This document shows, in pieces, positions 54,849 to 62,963 of a DNA stretch of 64,000 bases. Position 1 is the stretch's first letter. Each line of letters starts with the position of its first letter. This stretch comes from Streptomyces chattanoogensis (GTDB lineage Bacteria; Actinomycetota; Actinomycetes; Streptomycetales; Streptomycetaceae), in NCBI RefSeq assembly GCF_001294335.1, contig NZ_LGKG01000090.1, positions 83,245 through 147,244 of the forward strand, read 5' to 3'. The notes below the pieces were generated by a model, which ran no database searches, was not told the DNA's origin, and was given only the letters and a program-made list of their open reading frames with translations. Both the position numbers and the translations under genes were made by a program.

Positions 54849-56069
54849 GTGACCCACACTCGGACAACCAGGTTGGAGCGGGGCCGTGGCGCCCTCGGAC
54901 CCGCACTGGAGCTCGTACACACCGGCCGCGCGCCCACCCGCGCCGTTCTGACCTCGGAACTCGGCGTGACCCGCGCGACCGCGGGCGCGGTGGCCGCCGA
55001 GCTCGAAGCGCTCGGCCTGATCACCGTCGACTCCCGGCCGACCGCCTCCGCCGGATCCCAAGGACGCCCCTCCCACCGGCTGTTCGTCGACGAACACGGC
55101 CCCGTCGTGCTCGCCGCGCAGATCCACGCCGACGGATACCGCGTCGCCCTGGTCGGCCTCGGCGGCCGCATCGTGGCGACCACCAGCGGCTGCGGCACCA
55201 TCCCCGCCGACCCGGCCCATGTCCTGGCCGAGGCCGTCGCGGAGGGGGCCGCCCTGCTGCGCGAGACCGGCCGCCGCTGCCTGGGCGCGGGCCTCGCGGT
55301 GCCCTCCGCCGTCGCCGAACCGGACGGCGAGGCCCTCAACCCCCTGCACCTCGCCTGGCCCGCGGGCGCCCCCGTACGCGCACTCTTCCTCCGTGCGCTC
55401 GCCGACGCCGGCATCCCCGGAGTCACCGAAGCGATCGGCTTCACCGGCAACGATGTCAACCTCGGGGCGCTCGCCGAACACCGCCACGGCGCCGGCCGCG
55501 GCGCCCGCGACCTGCTCTGTGTGGCCTCCGGCCACCGGGGCGTCGGCGGGGCCCTGGTGCTCGACGGCCGTCTGCACAGCGGAAGTTCGGGCCTGGCCCT
55601 GGAGGTCGGCCATCTGACCGTCAACCCCGAGGGCGCGCCCTGCCACTGCGGCAGCCGCGGCTGCCTGGACGTCGAGGCGGACCCGCTCGCCTTCCTCGCC
55701 GCCGCCGGCCGCACACCGGGCCCCGAGGGTTCGCTGCTCCACCAGGCCGCCGACCTGCTGCGCAACGACTACGCCGACCCGGGCGTCCGCGCCGCGGCCG
55801 ACCTCCTCATCGACCGCCTGGGCCTCGGCATCGCCGGACTCGTCAACATCCTCAACCCCGACCGCATCATCCTCGGCGGCCTGCACCGCGCCCTCGTGGA
55901 GGCCGACCCGGAACGGCTGCGGGCGGTGGTCGCCGACCGCAGCCTGTGGGGCCGCAGCGGCGGCGTGCCGATCCTGCCGTGCAGCCTCGACCACAACAGC
56001 CTCGTGGGGGCGGCGGAGCTGGCCTGGCAGCCGGTGCTGGACGACCCTCTGGTGGTCGTCGAGCGCTAG
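54849..56069 (+). CDS. ROK-family transcriptional regulator (NagC/XylR-like)
   Basis: Regulator of 406 residues. The N-terminal winged helix is PTRAVLTSELGVTRATAGAVAAELEALGLI, followed by the sugar-kinase-like fold: VLAAQIHADGYRVALVGLGG (the ATP loop is degenerate, lacking DxGGT), GAGLAVPSAVAEPDGEALNPL, FTGNDVNLGALAEHRHG, ASGHRGVGGALVLDGRLHSG, ALEVGHLTVNPEGAPCHCGSRGCLDVEA with the zinc Cys. It is a DNA-binding sensor rather than a kinase. The GTG start directly follows GGGGG; AGAAT a few bases before may be a -10 box, so a leaderless mRNA is possible. Probably controls the divergent MFS gene. Confidence 0.9.
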   Translation: MTHTRTTRLERGRGALGPALELVHTGRAPTRAVLTSELGVTRATAGAVAAELEALGLITVDSRPTASAGSQGRPSHRLFVDEHGPVVLAAQIHADGYRVALVGLGGRIVATTSGCGTIPADPAHVLAEAVAEGAALLRETGRRCLGAGLAVPSAVAEPDGEALNPLHLAWPAGAPVRALFLRALADAGIPGVTEAIGFTGNDVNLGALAEHRHGAGRGARDLLCVASGHRGVGGALVLDGRLHSGSSGLALEVGHLTVNPEGAPCHCGSRGCLDVEADPLAFLAAAGRTPGPEGSLLHQAADLLRNDYADPGVRAAADLLIDRLGLGIAGLVNILNPDRIILGGLHRALVEADPERLRAVVADRSLWGRSGGVPILPCSLDHNSLVGAAELAWQPVLDDPLVVVER

Positions 56070-56137
56070 CACCCGGCGGGCGACCGGCACCCCGATGGGC
56101 GCTGGAAGGCGCACAGGGGTACTTCTAGGCTGCCGCC

Positions 56138-56521
56138 ATGATTCCCGAACCGCTCGCCCGCGCCCCGTACGTCAGCCTGGTCACCCACCGCAGGAACGGC
56201 ACCCCGGTGGCCACCCCCGTATGGGCGGTGGCCGACGGGAACGAACTCCTGGTGTGGACACGGGACGACAGCTGGAAGGTGAAACGGCTGCGCAACGACA
56301 CGCGGGTGACCGTGACCCCGTGCGATGTGCGCGGCCGCCTCACCGAAGGTGCGCCGACCATGGAAGGCACCGCCCGGCTCCTGGAGGGCGCCGACGCGCT
56401 CCTCCGGGTACGCCAGGCGATGGCCGGCAAATACGGCCTGCGGTTCCGGCTGATGGACGCCGGTGGCGCACTGCTCCGCCGGGGCAGGCGGCCGCATGTG
56501 GGCATCTCCGTCACGCTGTAG
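56138..56521 (+). CDS. PPOX-class F420-dependent oxidoreductase
   Basis: Split-barrel flavin/deazaflavin-binding protein of 127 residues. It opens PLARAPYVSLVTHRRNGTPVATPVWAVADGNELLVWTRDDSWKVKRLRNDTRVTVTPCDVRG (in sequence): the GTPVATPVW strand and the W-K-V-K-R-L-R-N phosphate-binding helix are diagnostic for the F420-binding (Rv2074/TIGR03666-like) group. It would reduce an unknown substrate with F420H2. ATG 56138 stands about 10 bases after TAGGCT, a possible -10, so the mRNA may be leaderless or have a very short leader. Its end overlaps the convergent phosphotriesterase gene by 11 bases. Confidence 0.88.
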   Translation: MIPEPLARAPYVSLVTHRRNGTPVATPVWAVADGNELLVWTRDDSWKVKRLRNDTRVTVTPCDVRGRLTEGAPTMEGTARLLEGADALLRVRQAMAGKYGLRFRLMDAGGALLRRGRRPHVGISVTL

Positions 56522-57506
56522 CCGTGGCCCCGCTGCGCCCCCAGTCGGCCGCGAACGCCCGCGCCGGATTGGCCGTCAGAAACCGCGTCACCAGGTCTTC
56601 CCCCAGGGCGAGTCCGAGCCGGGCCCGGTGGCGCCGCAGCAGATGCGGCATGCCGGGGCCGCCGTTCACCGACCGGGCGCCGGCCGTCGTGGTGTCACCG
56701 CCGAGCAGGATCCGGTCGGCGAAGCCCGCGTCGGCGAGCGCGGCCAGCGCGTCCGGCAGCCGCCAGTCGGTGGCGTGGTGGGCGCGTGAAGGGCCGTCGA
56801 AGGCGAGATACGCGCCCGCCTCGGCGGCCGTCCGGTGGACGAGGAGATCGGGCGAGCGGTTGAGATGGCCGAGGACCACCCGGTCCGGCGCGACCCCCAG
56901 CTCACCGCAGAGCAGATCGAGGACGTCCAGCGCGCCGGTGCCCAGCTCCAGATGGACACCGATGGCCGCTCCCGTGGCGAGCTGGGCCTCCGCGGCCGCG
57001 GCCATGGTGTACCGGGCGTGCCGGTCCAGGCCGTGGAAGCCCCCGGCCACCTTGATCATCCCGGCGCGGACACCGGTGTCGCCGATCCCTTCGGCCAGCT
57101 CGGCGACGAACACCGCGGCAAGATCGGACCGGAGCCGCTCCAGCACCTCGGGCGGGTAGTGCGCCGCCTGGTGCAGCCCGGTGGCGGCGACGATCCGGAC
57201 CCCCGACTCCCGGGCCAGCCGCGGCAGTTCGGCGGCGCCCCGGCCCATTCCGTACGGCGTCCACTGGATCACCGACGCGCCGCCGGCCGTGCGGAAGGCG
57301 GCCAGCTCGGCGGCCGCGGCCGCGGCGTCGTCCAGCTCCTGGCCCGGCAGCAGCGGGCTGCGCAGGAAGAGGTGGTCATGGGCGTTGCAGACGCCGAGTC
57401 CGGCGGGGGCGATGTCGCCGAGGACCGTACGGACGGCGGGACCGGCGGCGGGCCGGGCCGCCGCGGAAGCGCTCGCCGTGGACGGACCGGCGGCAGAGGT
57501 GTTCAC
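56511..57506 (-). CDS. phosphotriesterase-family metal-dependent hydrolase
   Basis: TIM-barrel amidohydrolase-superfamily enzyme of 331 residues. Metal ligands: His43 and His45 in CNAHDHLFLR, the bridging Lys in GMIKVAGGFHG (uncarboxylated form not distinguishable), His in IGVHLELGTG, His in RVVLGHLNRSPDL, and Asp in ILLGGDTTTAG. This is the full PTE/lactonase set, so it is probably active as lactonase or phosphodiester hydrolase. The first ~25 residues are low-complexity Ala/Ser. GTG 57506 overlaps the stop of the DUF4865 gene (GTGA), so it is the last gene of the TetR-cupin-DUF4865-PTE operon. Confidence 0.9.
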   Translation of the reverse strand: MNTSAAGPSTASASAAARPAAGPAVRTVLGDIAPAGLGVCNAHDHLFLRSPLLPGQELDDAAAAAAELAAFRTAGGASVIQWTPYGMGRGAAELPRLARESGVRIVAATGLHQAAHYPPEVLERLRSDLAAVFVAELAEGIGDTGVRAGMIKVAGGFHGLDRHARYTMAAAAEAQLATGAAIGVHLELGTGALDVLDLLCGELGVAPDRVVLGHLNRSPDLLVHRTAAEAGAYLAFDGPSRAHHATDWRLPDALAALADAGFADRILLGGDTTTAGARSVNGGPGMPHLLRRHRARLGLALGEDLVTRFLTANPARAFAADWGRSGATATA

Positions 57507-58099
57507 CACAGCCGCCCCGCCCCCAGCCCGTCGACGCCGGGTGCGGACAGGTGCAGCACCCGATAGCGGTCGCCCGCGGCCACCTGTACGGCTTCCGGGG
57601 CGCCGTCCGTCCACAGGGTGAAGTGGACCAGCTCCCAGCGGCGGGGATCGAGCGCCAGAGAGGTGGCGTACACCCCCTCCGTGGCGGCCAGCTCCTCGTG
57701 TCCCGCGAGGGCGTTCGCGACGACGGCGGCCGGATCGCCGTCCTCGGAGACGGTTTCCGTCCGTCGCGAGAAGGCCACCGGGAGGCGGCCCGCGGCCGGG
57801 CCCGCGCGGTGGAAGAGCCCCCGCCAGTTCTCGACGGCCGGCCGCCCGAAGTCGCGGATCACCCCCCGGAATCCGTCACCGAGGAGGAAGCCGCTCATGG
57901 CCTCCGGGTCGGCCCAGAGGTAGAACGGCGCGTACTGGTTGACCGGCGAGCCGTCGATGCCACGCTCCCGGATGCCGTACGCCTTGAGGCCGAGTCCCGG
58001 GCAGGCGTCCAGGAGGTGGCCCCTGGACTTCACCCGGCGCCGGATGATCCCCATGTCGTAGTCGGCGGGGAGGGTGATCGCATACTGCATGGCGTGCAT
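57503..58099 (-). CDS. DUF4865 family protein
   Basis: Cytosolic protein of 198 residues of the DUF4865 family. The start is diagnostic: MQYAITLPADYDMGIIRRRVKSRGHLLDACPGLGLKAYGIRERG (in part), followed by NQYAPFYLWADPEAMSGFLLGDGFRGVIRDFGRP. The first half resembles a dimeric alpha-beta barrel such as those of small monooxygenases (YdhR-like), with the second half repeating it: that comparison is inference. Start ATG 58099 or the ATG three codons later. It lies between the cupin gene (46 bases upstream) and the phosphotriesterase gene (4-base overlap), which suggests action on the same metabolite. Confidence 0.88.
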   Translation of the reverse strand: MHAMQYAITLPADYDMGIIRRRVKSRGHLLDACPGLGLKAYGIRERGIDGSPVNQYAPFYLWADPEAMSGFLLGDGFRGVIRDFGRPAVENWRGLFHRAGPAAGRLPVAFSRRTETVSEDGDPAAVVANALAGHEELAATEGVYATSLALDPRRWELVHFTLWTDGAPEAVQVAAGDRYRVLHLSAPGVDGLGAGRLW

Positions 58100-58145
58100 C
58101 AGAGGGCTCCGTACGGGGGAGTGGCGGCTCGGGGACGTGGGGCGG

Positions 58146-58544
58146 TCATGCGCTCGGGTACGCGTCCGGACCGACGGGCTCCGCCCATTCGGTCGTCGTA
58201 CCGTCGGCCGCGGCCTCGACGGTCGCCAGGTGGGTCATGAAGGCGTCCGGTGCGGCACCGTGCCAGTGCCGTTCGCCCGGCGCGATCCATACGGTGTCCC
58301 CGGCGCGGATCGGCTCCACGGGCCCTCCCTCGCGCTGCACCAGACCGGCACCCTCGGTGACGTACAGGACCTGGCCGTGCGGATGGGTGTGCCAGAAGGT
58401 GCGGGCGCCCGGGGCGAAGTGGACGCTGAACATCCGCAGACGGGAGGGCGGCGGCGGGGCGGCGATCTCGTCGAGCCAGACACTGCCGGTGAAACGCGCG
58501 GCGGGGCCCGGCTGAGTGGCGGGGCGCTGTCGGGTGATGTCCAT
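58146..58544 (-). CDS. cupin-domain protein
   Basis: Single-domain cupin of 132 residues, cytosolic. Motif 1 is FAPGARTFWHTHPHGQVLYVTEGAG with His, His and the Gln in place of the usual Glu; motif 2 is PGERHWHGAAPD with the third His. This is the quercetinase/carboxymuconolactone-associated small cupin type ('WHTHPxGQ...HWHGA'). AGGAG is 8 bases before ATG 58544. It follows the TetR gene by 11 bases and precedes DUF4865, in one operon. A mononuclear metal and an oxygenase or isomerase activity are possible. Confidence 0.9.
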   Translation of the reverse strand: MDITRQRPATQPGPAARFTGSVWLDEIAAPPPPSRLRMFSVHFAPGARTFWHTHPHGQVLYVTEGAGLVQREGGPVEPIRAGDTVWIAPGERHWHGAAPDAFMTHLATVEAAADGTTTEWAEPVGPDAYPSA

Positions 58545-58555
58545 GGACGGGTCTC

Positions 58556-59179
58556 CTAGCGGTCGTTGGCGGTGGTCGTACCGGGCGTGGCCTGCGCCGC
58601 GAGCAGCGTCAGCAGCCCCTGTACGGCCGCGTCGAACGGTGCGGTGTCGTCGGCCGCCCGCGCCAGGACGTAGCCGCCCTGCACCACGGCGGCGACGGCT
58701 GCCGCAGTGGCCGCCGGATCCAGGCCGGCGGCCAGCTCGCCGCGGCGCTGCCCCTCGGCGAGCACCTCGGTGATCCGGCTCTGGAGCCAGCGGAACATCT
58801 CGTCCACGGGGCGGCGCAGCTCCGGGTCCTTCACCACATCGCGGTCCTGCGTCATCCGGCCGATCGGGCAGCCGCGCAGCACCCGCCGCTCGCGCTGCAG
58901 ATAGGCGGCGACCCGGTCGTACGCCGTCCCCGGCCCGGAGAGGCATTGCTCCGCGGTCTCCCGCATCCCCTCCGCGGTGCGCCGGATCGCCGCCAGCGCC
59001 AGATCGGACTTGCCCGCGAAATGGTGGTACATGCTGCCCTGGCCGACCTCCGCGCGCTCGAGGATCGCCTTGGGGCTGGTGCCGACGTAGCCGCGCTCCC
59101 ACAGGAGCTCCTGGGTGCTGCGGACCAGGCGTTCCCGGGTGTCGGGCCGCCGGTCCTGCTGTTCCTGCGTGCTGCTCAT
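58556..59179 (-). CDS. TetR-family regulator of the cupin-DUF4865-PTE operon
   Basis: Repressor of 207 residues. The HTH is clear: TRERLVRSTQELLWERGYVGTSPKAILERAEVGQGSMYHHFAGKSDLALAAI (GSMYHHF recognition helix). The ligand domain has CPIGRMTQDRDVVKDPELRRPVDEMFRWLQ, a Cys-containing pattern ('L-x-G-C-P-I-G') found in NemR/AcuR-like members that react with electrophiles. ATG 59179 starts the operon; an inverted repeat lies just upstream. Autoregulation of the four-gene operon is expected. If the Cys is functional, the inducer may be a quinone or aldehyde; inference. Confidence 0.92.
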   Translation of the reverse strand: MSSTQEQQDRRPDTRERLVRSTQELLWERGYVGTSPKAILERAEVGQGSMYHHFAGKSDLALAAIRRTAEGMRETAEQCLSGPGTAYDRVAAYLQRERRVLRGCPIGRMTQDRDVVKDPELRRPVDEMFRWLQSRITEVLAEGQRRGELAAGLDPAATAAAVAAVVQGGYVLARAADDTAPFDAAVQGLLTLLAAQATPGTTTANDR

Positions 59180-59186
59180 GATCGCA

Positions 59187-59208
59187 CTGTACATACCAGT
59201 AGTTACAG
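59187..59208. promoter_or_regulatory. probable operator of the TetR-cupin operon
   Basis: CTGTA (59187-59191) and TACAG (59204-59208) form an inverted repeat around ACATACCAGTAGT in an AT-rich stretch directly upstream of the TetR ATG. Size and position fit a TetR operator covering the promoter. Confidence 0.55.
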
Positions 59209-59404
59209 AGATCAAGGACGGCCCTGTGGATCCCGTACATCGGTGCTCCCCCCGGTACTTCGGCGATCGCGTACGGCAGGGGCGGCGTCCCGTACTCCCC
59301 GCGTCGTACGCGCAGAGCCGCTGGCCGTACGACGACTCACGGCGTCCGGCGGACGAACCTCGGAGGTGACCCCGACAACCGTCGCACTCAAGGAGCTGAG
59401 CACC

Positions 59405-59710
59405 GTGTTCGAGCTGGCGCACCCCTGGTCCGCAGGCGGCCCCGGCCCCTGGATCCTCTTCGTCCCGGTCCTCTGGGCGCTTGCCGTCCTCGGCGTGGTG
59501 ACCCTGCTGCGCCGCACCGTACGGCGGCACGGCGGACCGGGCCCGCGGTTCCGCGGCCCGCGGTCCACCACCCCCGCCGGCGCGCCCACACCCATCGCCG
59601 TCCTCGGCCGCCGCTTCGCCGCGGGCGAGATCGACGAGGAGGAGTACTGGCGCCGGCTGTCCGTCCTGGAGGAGCACTTCGGCACCGGGCCGAAGGGAGA
59701 CGCGGCGTGA
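59405..59710 (+). CDS. small membrane protein with C-terminal SHOCT-like motif
   Basis: Protein of 101 residues. One helix, PWILFVPVLWALAVLGVVTLL (about 17-37), is followed by an Arg/Gly/Pro-rich linker and a short oligomerisation motif of the SHOCT type, LGRRFAAGEIDEEEYWRRLSVLEEHF. Such proteins are common in actinomycetes with unknown roles. The start is GTG 59405, since AAGGAG lies about 11 bases before and the frame upstream is the complement of the TetR gene. No operon partner. Confidence 0.8.
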   Translation: MFELAHPWSAGGPGPWILFVPVLWALAVLGVVTLLRRTVRRHGGPGPRFRGPRSTTPAGAPTPIAVLGRRFAAGEIDEEEYWRRLSVLEEHFGTGPKGDAA

Positions 59711-59801
59711 CCGCCGCCCTTCCGGGCGCACCCGCCGCGGCGCGCGCCATCGGCGGGGCGGTCGCCGCCGAGTAGCGGCTCGCCGGAGGGCGGCCGCGGT
59801 C

Positions 59802-60326
59802 TCAGCCGACCTTCGCGCTCCCGGTCCGGGACAGCGGGTCGGCCGGGACCGCCGCCGCGGCGGCCGCGTCCAGCGGATCGGGATCGAGCGGTACGGGCTC
59901 CCAGCGCGCCGGCCGCGCGGCCTCCGCGGGCGCGGCCGGAAGGGTGAACCAGACGACCTTCCCCTTGCCGTCCGTGTCCGGATGCATCCCCCAGCTCGCG
60001 CTGAGCGCCGCGATCAGCGCGAGACCACGGCCGCAGGTCTCCCAGGACTCGGCCGCCCGGACCCGCGGCAGCCGAGGATCGAGATCGTGCACCGAGACCG
60101 TCAACTGATCGAGCAGTGCATACAGTTCGACCGTGCACCGCTTGCTGGGCAGGGCGTGCCGGTGGACATTGGCGAGCAGTTCCGTCACCCCCAGCGCCGC
60201 CGGATCTATCAAGGCGTCCAGACGCCAGTAGCGCAATTGCGCCGAGACGATCCTGCGCACATGTCCTATACGGGCCGGAAGGGCCTGGAGCTCCACCGTG
60301 CAGTGTCTGCTGGGCTGCCTGATCAC
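59802..60326 (-). CDS. RsbW-like ATP-binding protein (GHKL ATPase, putative anti-sigma regulatory)
   Basis: Single-domain HATPase of 174 residues. After the basic start VIRQPSRHCTVELQALPARIGHVRRIVSAQLRYW comes the N-box DPAALGVTELLANVHRHA, then LTVSVHDLDPRLPRV as the G1 box (D-L-D instead of DxGxG), and ETCGRGLALIAALSASWG as the G2 box, then KVVWFTLP. Over 40 such RsbW-like proteins occur in Streptomyces, mostly without sigma partners; this one has none adjacent. GTG 60326 is chosen (AGGGAG 8 bases before). The last 40 residues are Ala/Pro-rich and may be disordered. Confidence 0.87.
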   Translation of the reverse strand: MIRQPSRHCTVELQALPARIGHVRRIVSAQLRYWRLDALIDPAALGVTELLANVHRHALPSKRCTVELYALLDQLTVSVHDLDPRLPRVRAAESWETCGRGLALIAALSASWGMHPDTDGKGKVVWFTLPAAPAEAARPARWEPVPLDPDPLDAAAAAAVPADPLSRTGSAKVG

Positions 60327-60564
60327 GACCACGACTCCCTGATGAGGTCGGGCGCCCCCGAACGACACGGCAGGGGCGAAGATCGGATCCAGCGATGCCG
60401 GCTGCACGACGATCCCGGGTGCACGGCCATGCCCACCGCACGACCGCGCCCACCGCATCACAGCGTCACCGCTGGTGAACCCTCAGTGATACGAGTCCAG
60501 GGTCGGGTAGCTGGTGCGGTCCCGCAACCGCACATTTCCGACTTTTCCGGCCTTCCGGGGGTGG

Positions 60565-60852
60565 TCAGGTGCGTGGCGGACGTGCCGCCTGTACTGCCTT
60601 CAGGAAGCGTTCGGGTGCCCCGAGGGTGAGCGAATAGCGGTGGCCGTTGAGCGTCGCCAGCGCCCGGTCCCGCGCCGCGAACAGCGGCTTATGGGCCTGA
60701 ACGGCCTGCAGCGGAGCGCTGTCGATCTCCCTGCCGTAGCTCGTCAGCAGCGCCAGCCGGCCGTCTCTGATGACGATCTGTCCGGCGCGGGTCAGGGACC
60801 GCAGCCATCGCTCGATCCGTACGCCGGTCGCGTTGAATTCCGGCTCCGCCAT
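60565..60852 (-). CDS. conserved hypothetical protein, 95 residues
   Basis: I do not recognise this small protein. It begins MAEPEFNATGVRIERWLRSL, has TRAGQIVIRDGRLALLTSYGREIDSA (two beta strands with a Gly-rich turn), and ends with a helix around PERFLKAVQAARP. The strand pattern 'GQIVIRDGRLALL' could be a small PH-like or beta-barrel fold; weak inference. GAGGAGG is 8 bases before ATG 60852, which makes translation likely. It lies between the RsbW-like gene (minus) and cds1 (plus), 239 bases from the former. Confidence 0.7.
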   Translation of the reverse strand: MAEPEFNATGVRIERWLRSLTRAGQIVIRDGRLALLTSYGREIDSAPLQAVQAHKPLFAARDRALATLNGHRYSLTLGAPERFLKAVQAARPPRT

Positions 60853-61032
60853 GGCCACCACCTCCTCGGTGCCTCGGGCAGGTGCCCTTCACCGCCCCTT
60901 CAGGGAAGTTTGCCCGTACGGCGTCCCGTACACCAGTGCCCCTGGTCGCAGAGGAGCGCGCCGGGTCGCAGGGGGGCGCAACGGCCCTCTCCCAGGCCCT
61001 CCTTGGAGACTCTCAAAGTGATGTTTATGCAG

Positions 61033-61061
61033 GTGAGAAGCTTGCGAGAGGTAGCTATAGT
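61033..61061 (+). promoter_or_regulatory. probable promoter of cds1
   Basis: GTGAGA (61033-61038) and TATAGT (61056-61061) are 17 bases apart in an AT-richer stretch, with about 50 bases of leader to the cds1 start. The -10 box is close to consensus, the -35 moderate. Confidence 0.5.
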
Positions 61062-61114
61062 CGGAATCGGCCCGGCGTTGTGCGCGGGCTCGGAAACCCT
61101 TGAGGAGTGCGCCG

Positions 61115-62272
61115 GTGAGTACCGCACAGCAGCCGCAGAGCCGGCCGGACCAGGACATAGCGGTCGCGGCCCCGATGGCGACCGTCGACGTCGACCGCAG
61201 CGATCCGGACTACCGCGACTGGCTGAAAGAAGCCGTCCGCAAGGTCCAGGCGGACGTCAACCGCACCGCCGACACCCATCTGCTGCGCTTCCCGCTGCCC
61301 GAGGCGTGGGGCATCGACCTCTACCTCAAGGACGAGTCGACGCACCCCACCGGCAGCCTCAAGCACCGGCTGGCCCGCTCGCTGTTCCTCTACGGCCTGT
61401 GCAACGGCTGGATCCGCCCCGGCAAGCCCGTCATCGAGTCCTCCAGCGGCTCCACGGCCGTCTCCGAGGCGTACTTCGCGTCCCTGATCGGGGTGCCGTT
61501 CATCGCCGTGATGCCGGCCACCACCAGCCGGGAGAAGACCCGCCTGATCGAATTCCACGGCGGCAGCTGCCATCTGGTGCAGGACCCGCGGACGGTGTAC
61601 GAGGTCTCCGCCCGGCTCGCCGCCGAGTCCGGCGGGCACTACATGGACCAGTTCACCTACGCCGAGCGGGCCACCGACTGGCGCGGCAACAACAACATTG
61701 CAGAATCGATTTATCAGCAGCTGCGCCTGGAGCGCTATCCCGAGCCCGCCTGGATCGTCGCCACGGCAGGCACCGGCGGCACCTCCGCCACGATCGCCCG
61801 CTATGTGCACTACATGCAGTACGACACCCGCATCTGCGTCCCCGACCCGGAGAACTCCTGCTTCTTCGACGGCTGGCGCACCGGCGACGCCAGGACCGAC
61901 TGCGCCACCGCCTCCCGCATCGAGGGCATCGGGCGGCCCCGTATGGAGCCGAGCTTCCTGCCCGGCGCCATCGACCGGATGATGAAGGTCCCGGACGCGG
62001 CCAGCATCGCCGCGGTACGCGCCCTGGAGACGGCGATCGGCCGCAAGGCGGGCGGCTCGACCGGCACCGGCCTGTGGAGCTCCCTGAAGATCGTCTCGGA
62101 GATGGTCGCCGAGGGCCGCACGGGATCCGTCGTCACCCTGCTCTGCGACCCCGGCGACCGCTACCTCGACAAGTACTACTCCGACGACTGGCTGGCCGCC
62201 CAGGGCCTGGACATCGCGCCGTACGCGCGCACCATCGAGACGTTCCTTGCAGACGGTTCCTGGACGGGGTGA
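61115..62272 (+). CDS. cds1: L-cysteine desulfhydrase Cds1 (fold-type II PLP enzyme)
   Basis: PLP enzyme of 385 residues related to cysteine synthase and very like Cds1 (Rv3684) of Mycobacterium tuberculosis, which degrades L-cysteine to H2S, pyruvate and ammonia. Matching parts are [32 protein letters not shown] Lys83 in [66 protein letters not shown], the phosphate loop [12 protein letters not shown] and [18 protein letters not shown] (each read directly). GTG 61115 has GAGGAG 7 bases before it. It stands alone after a probable sigma-70-like promoter. A role in cysteine homeostasis and H2S release is expected. Confidence 0.9.
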   Translation: MSTAQQPQSRPDQDIAVAAPMATVDVDRSDPDYRDWLKEAVRKVQADVNRTADTHLLRFPLPEAWGIDLYLKDESTHPTGSLKHRLARSLFLYGLCNGWIRPGKPVIESSSGSTAVSEAYFASLIGVPFIAVMPATTSREKTRLIEFHGGSCHLVQDPRTVYEVSARLAAESGGHYMDQFTYAERATDWRGNNNIAESIYQQLRLERYPEPAWIVATAGTGGTSATIARYVHYMQYDTRICVPDPENSCFFDGWRTGDARTDCATASRIEGIGRPRMEPSFLPGAIDRMMKVPDAASIAAVRALETAIGRKAGGSTGTGLWSSLKIVSEMVAEGRTGSVVTLLCDPGDRYLDKYYSDDWLAAQGLDIAPYARTIETFLADGSWTG

Positions 62273-62324
62273 GTGCGGGGCCGGGCGCGGGGTCCGGGGC
62301 GGGGCCCGGGAGCCTCATGTTTCC

Positions 62325-62801
62325 TCATGTCTGCCTGGCCAGCCGCCGGTCCAGCGCCCGTACGGACTCCCGGAAGGCGCGCCCCAGCCCCGGCCGGGCC
62401 AGCATCATCACCAGCCGGAACGGCGCCGGGCCGTCGGCCGCGAACGTCCAGCGCAGCCGGGTCCCGCCGCCCGCCGGTGTCAGCCGCCAGTCCTCCAGCA
62501 GGGCCCGCAATCCGGGGGCGTTGGTGGTGTCGACCCGATAGGCGTAGCGCTCGTCCGGCTCGGCCGCCAGGACCGTCTCGGCGAACCGCGTACCGCCCGT
62601 CAGCCGCACCTCCCGGCCCCTGCCGTCATCCGTGGACACCGCGCGCGAGACGCCGGTGAACCAGTCCGGCCAGCCCGCCACATCGTCCGCCAGCGCGGCG
62701 TACACGGCCTTCGGCGGGGCGGCCGCCTCCGCGGCGAACACCAGCCGCAGCGGTGCGGACTCGACGAAGTCGAGCTCGACGGGGCGGAGTCGGCGTGCCA
62801 T
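62325..62801 (-). CDS. SRPBCC-superfamily (polyketide cyclase/START-like) protein
   Basis: Cytosolic helix-grip protein of 158 residues. It begins ARRLRPVELDFVESAPLRLVFAAEAAAPPKAVYAALADDVAGWPDWFTGVSRAV, where PPKAVYAALADDVAGWPDW is the family's first helix and loop; strands with GRGREVRLTGGTRFAETVLAAEPDERYAYRV follow; the C-terminal helix is FRLVMMLARPGLGRAFRESVRALDRRL. Such proteins bind hydrophobic ligands; some are cyclases. ATG 62801 is the first start with the right length (GGGGG 9 bases before). Convergent with cds1; no partner. Confidence 0.88.
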   Translation of the reverse strand: MARRLRPVELDFVESAPLRLVFAAEAAAPPKAVYAALADDVAGWPDWFTGVSRAVSTDDGRGREVRLTGGTRFAETVLAAEPDERYAYRVDTTNAPGLRALLEDWRLTPAGGGTRLRWTFAADGPAPFRLVMMLARPGLGRAFRESVRALDRRLARQT

Positions 62802-62963
62802 GGACGAGCACCCCCTACGGGACGTCGGCGGGCCGGGCTGTCCCGGCCCGGGCCGCACACCATAGCTGACGTCATGTCAGATGTCTGTGGCCGCCGCACG
62901 CCGCCCATCGCCGCCCGGCGGGGTCCCGGGCTGCGGGCCCGGATCCGCCGTCCGGTCCTCCCG

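Noticed and set aside
56511..57614. Longer start for the phosphotriesterase gene
   Set aside because: The frame extends upstream into the DUF4865 coding sequence. The GTGA overlap at 57503-57506 gives a natural coupled start and the normal family length.
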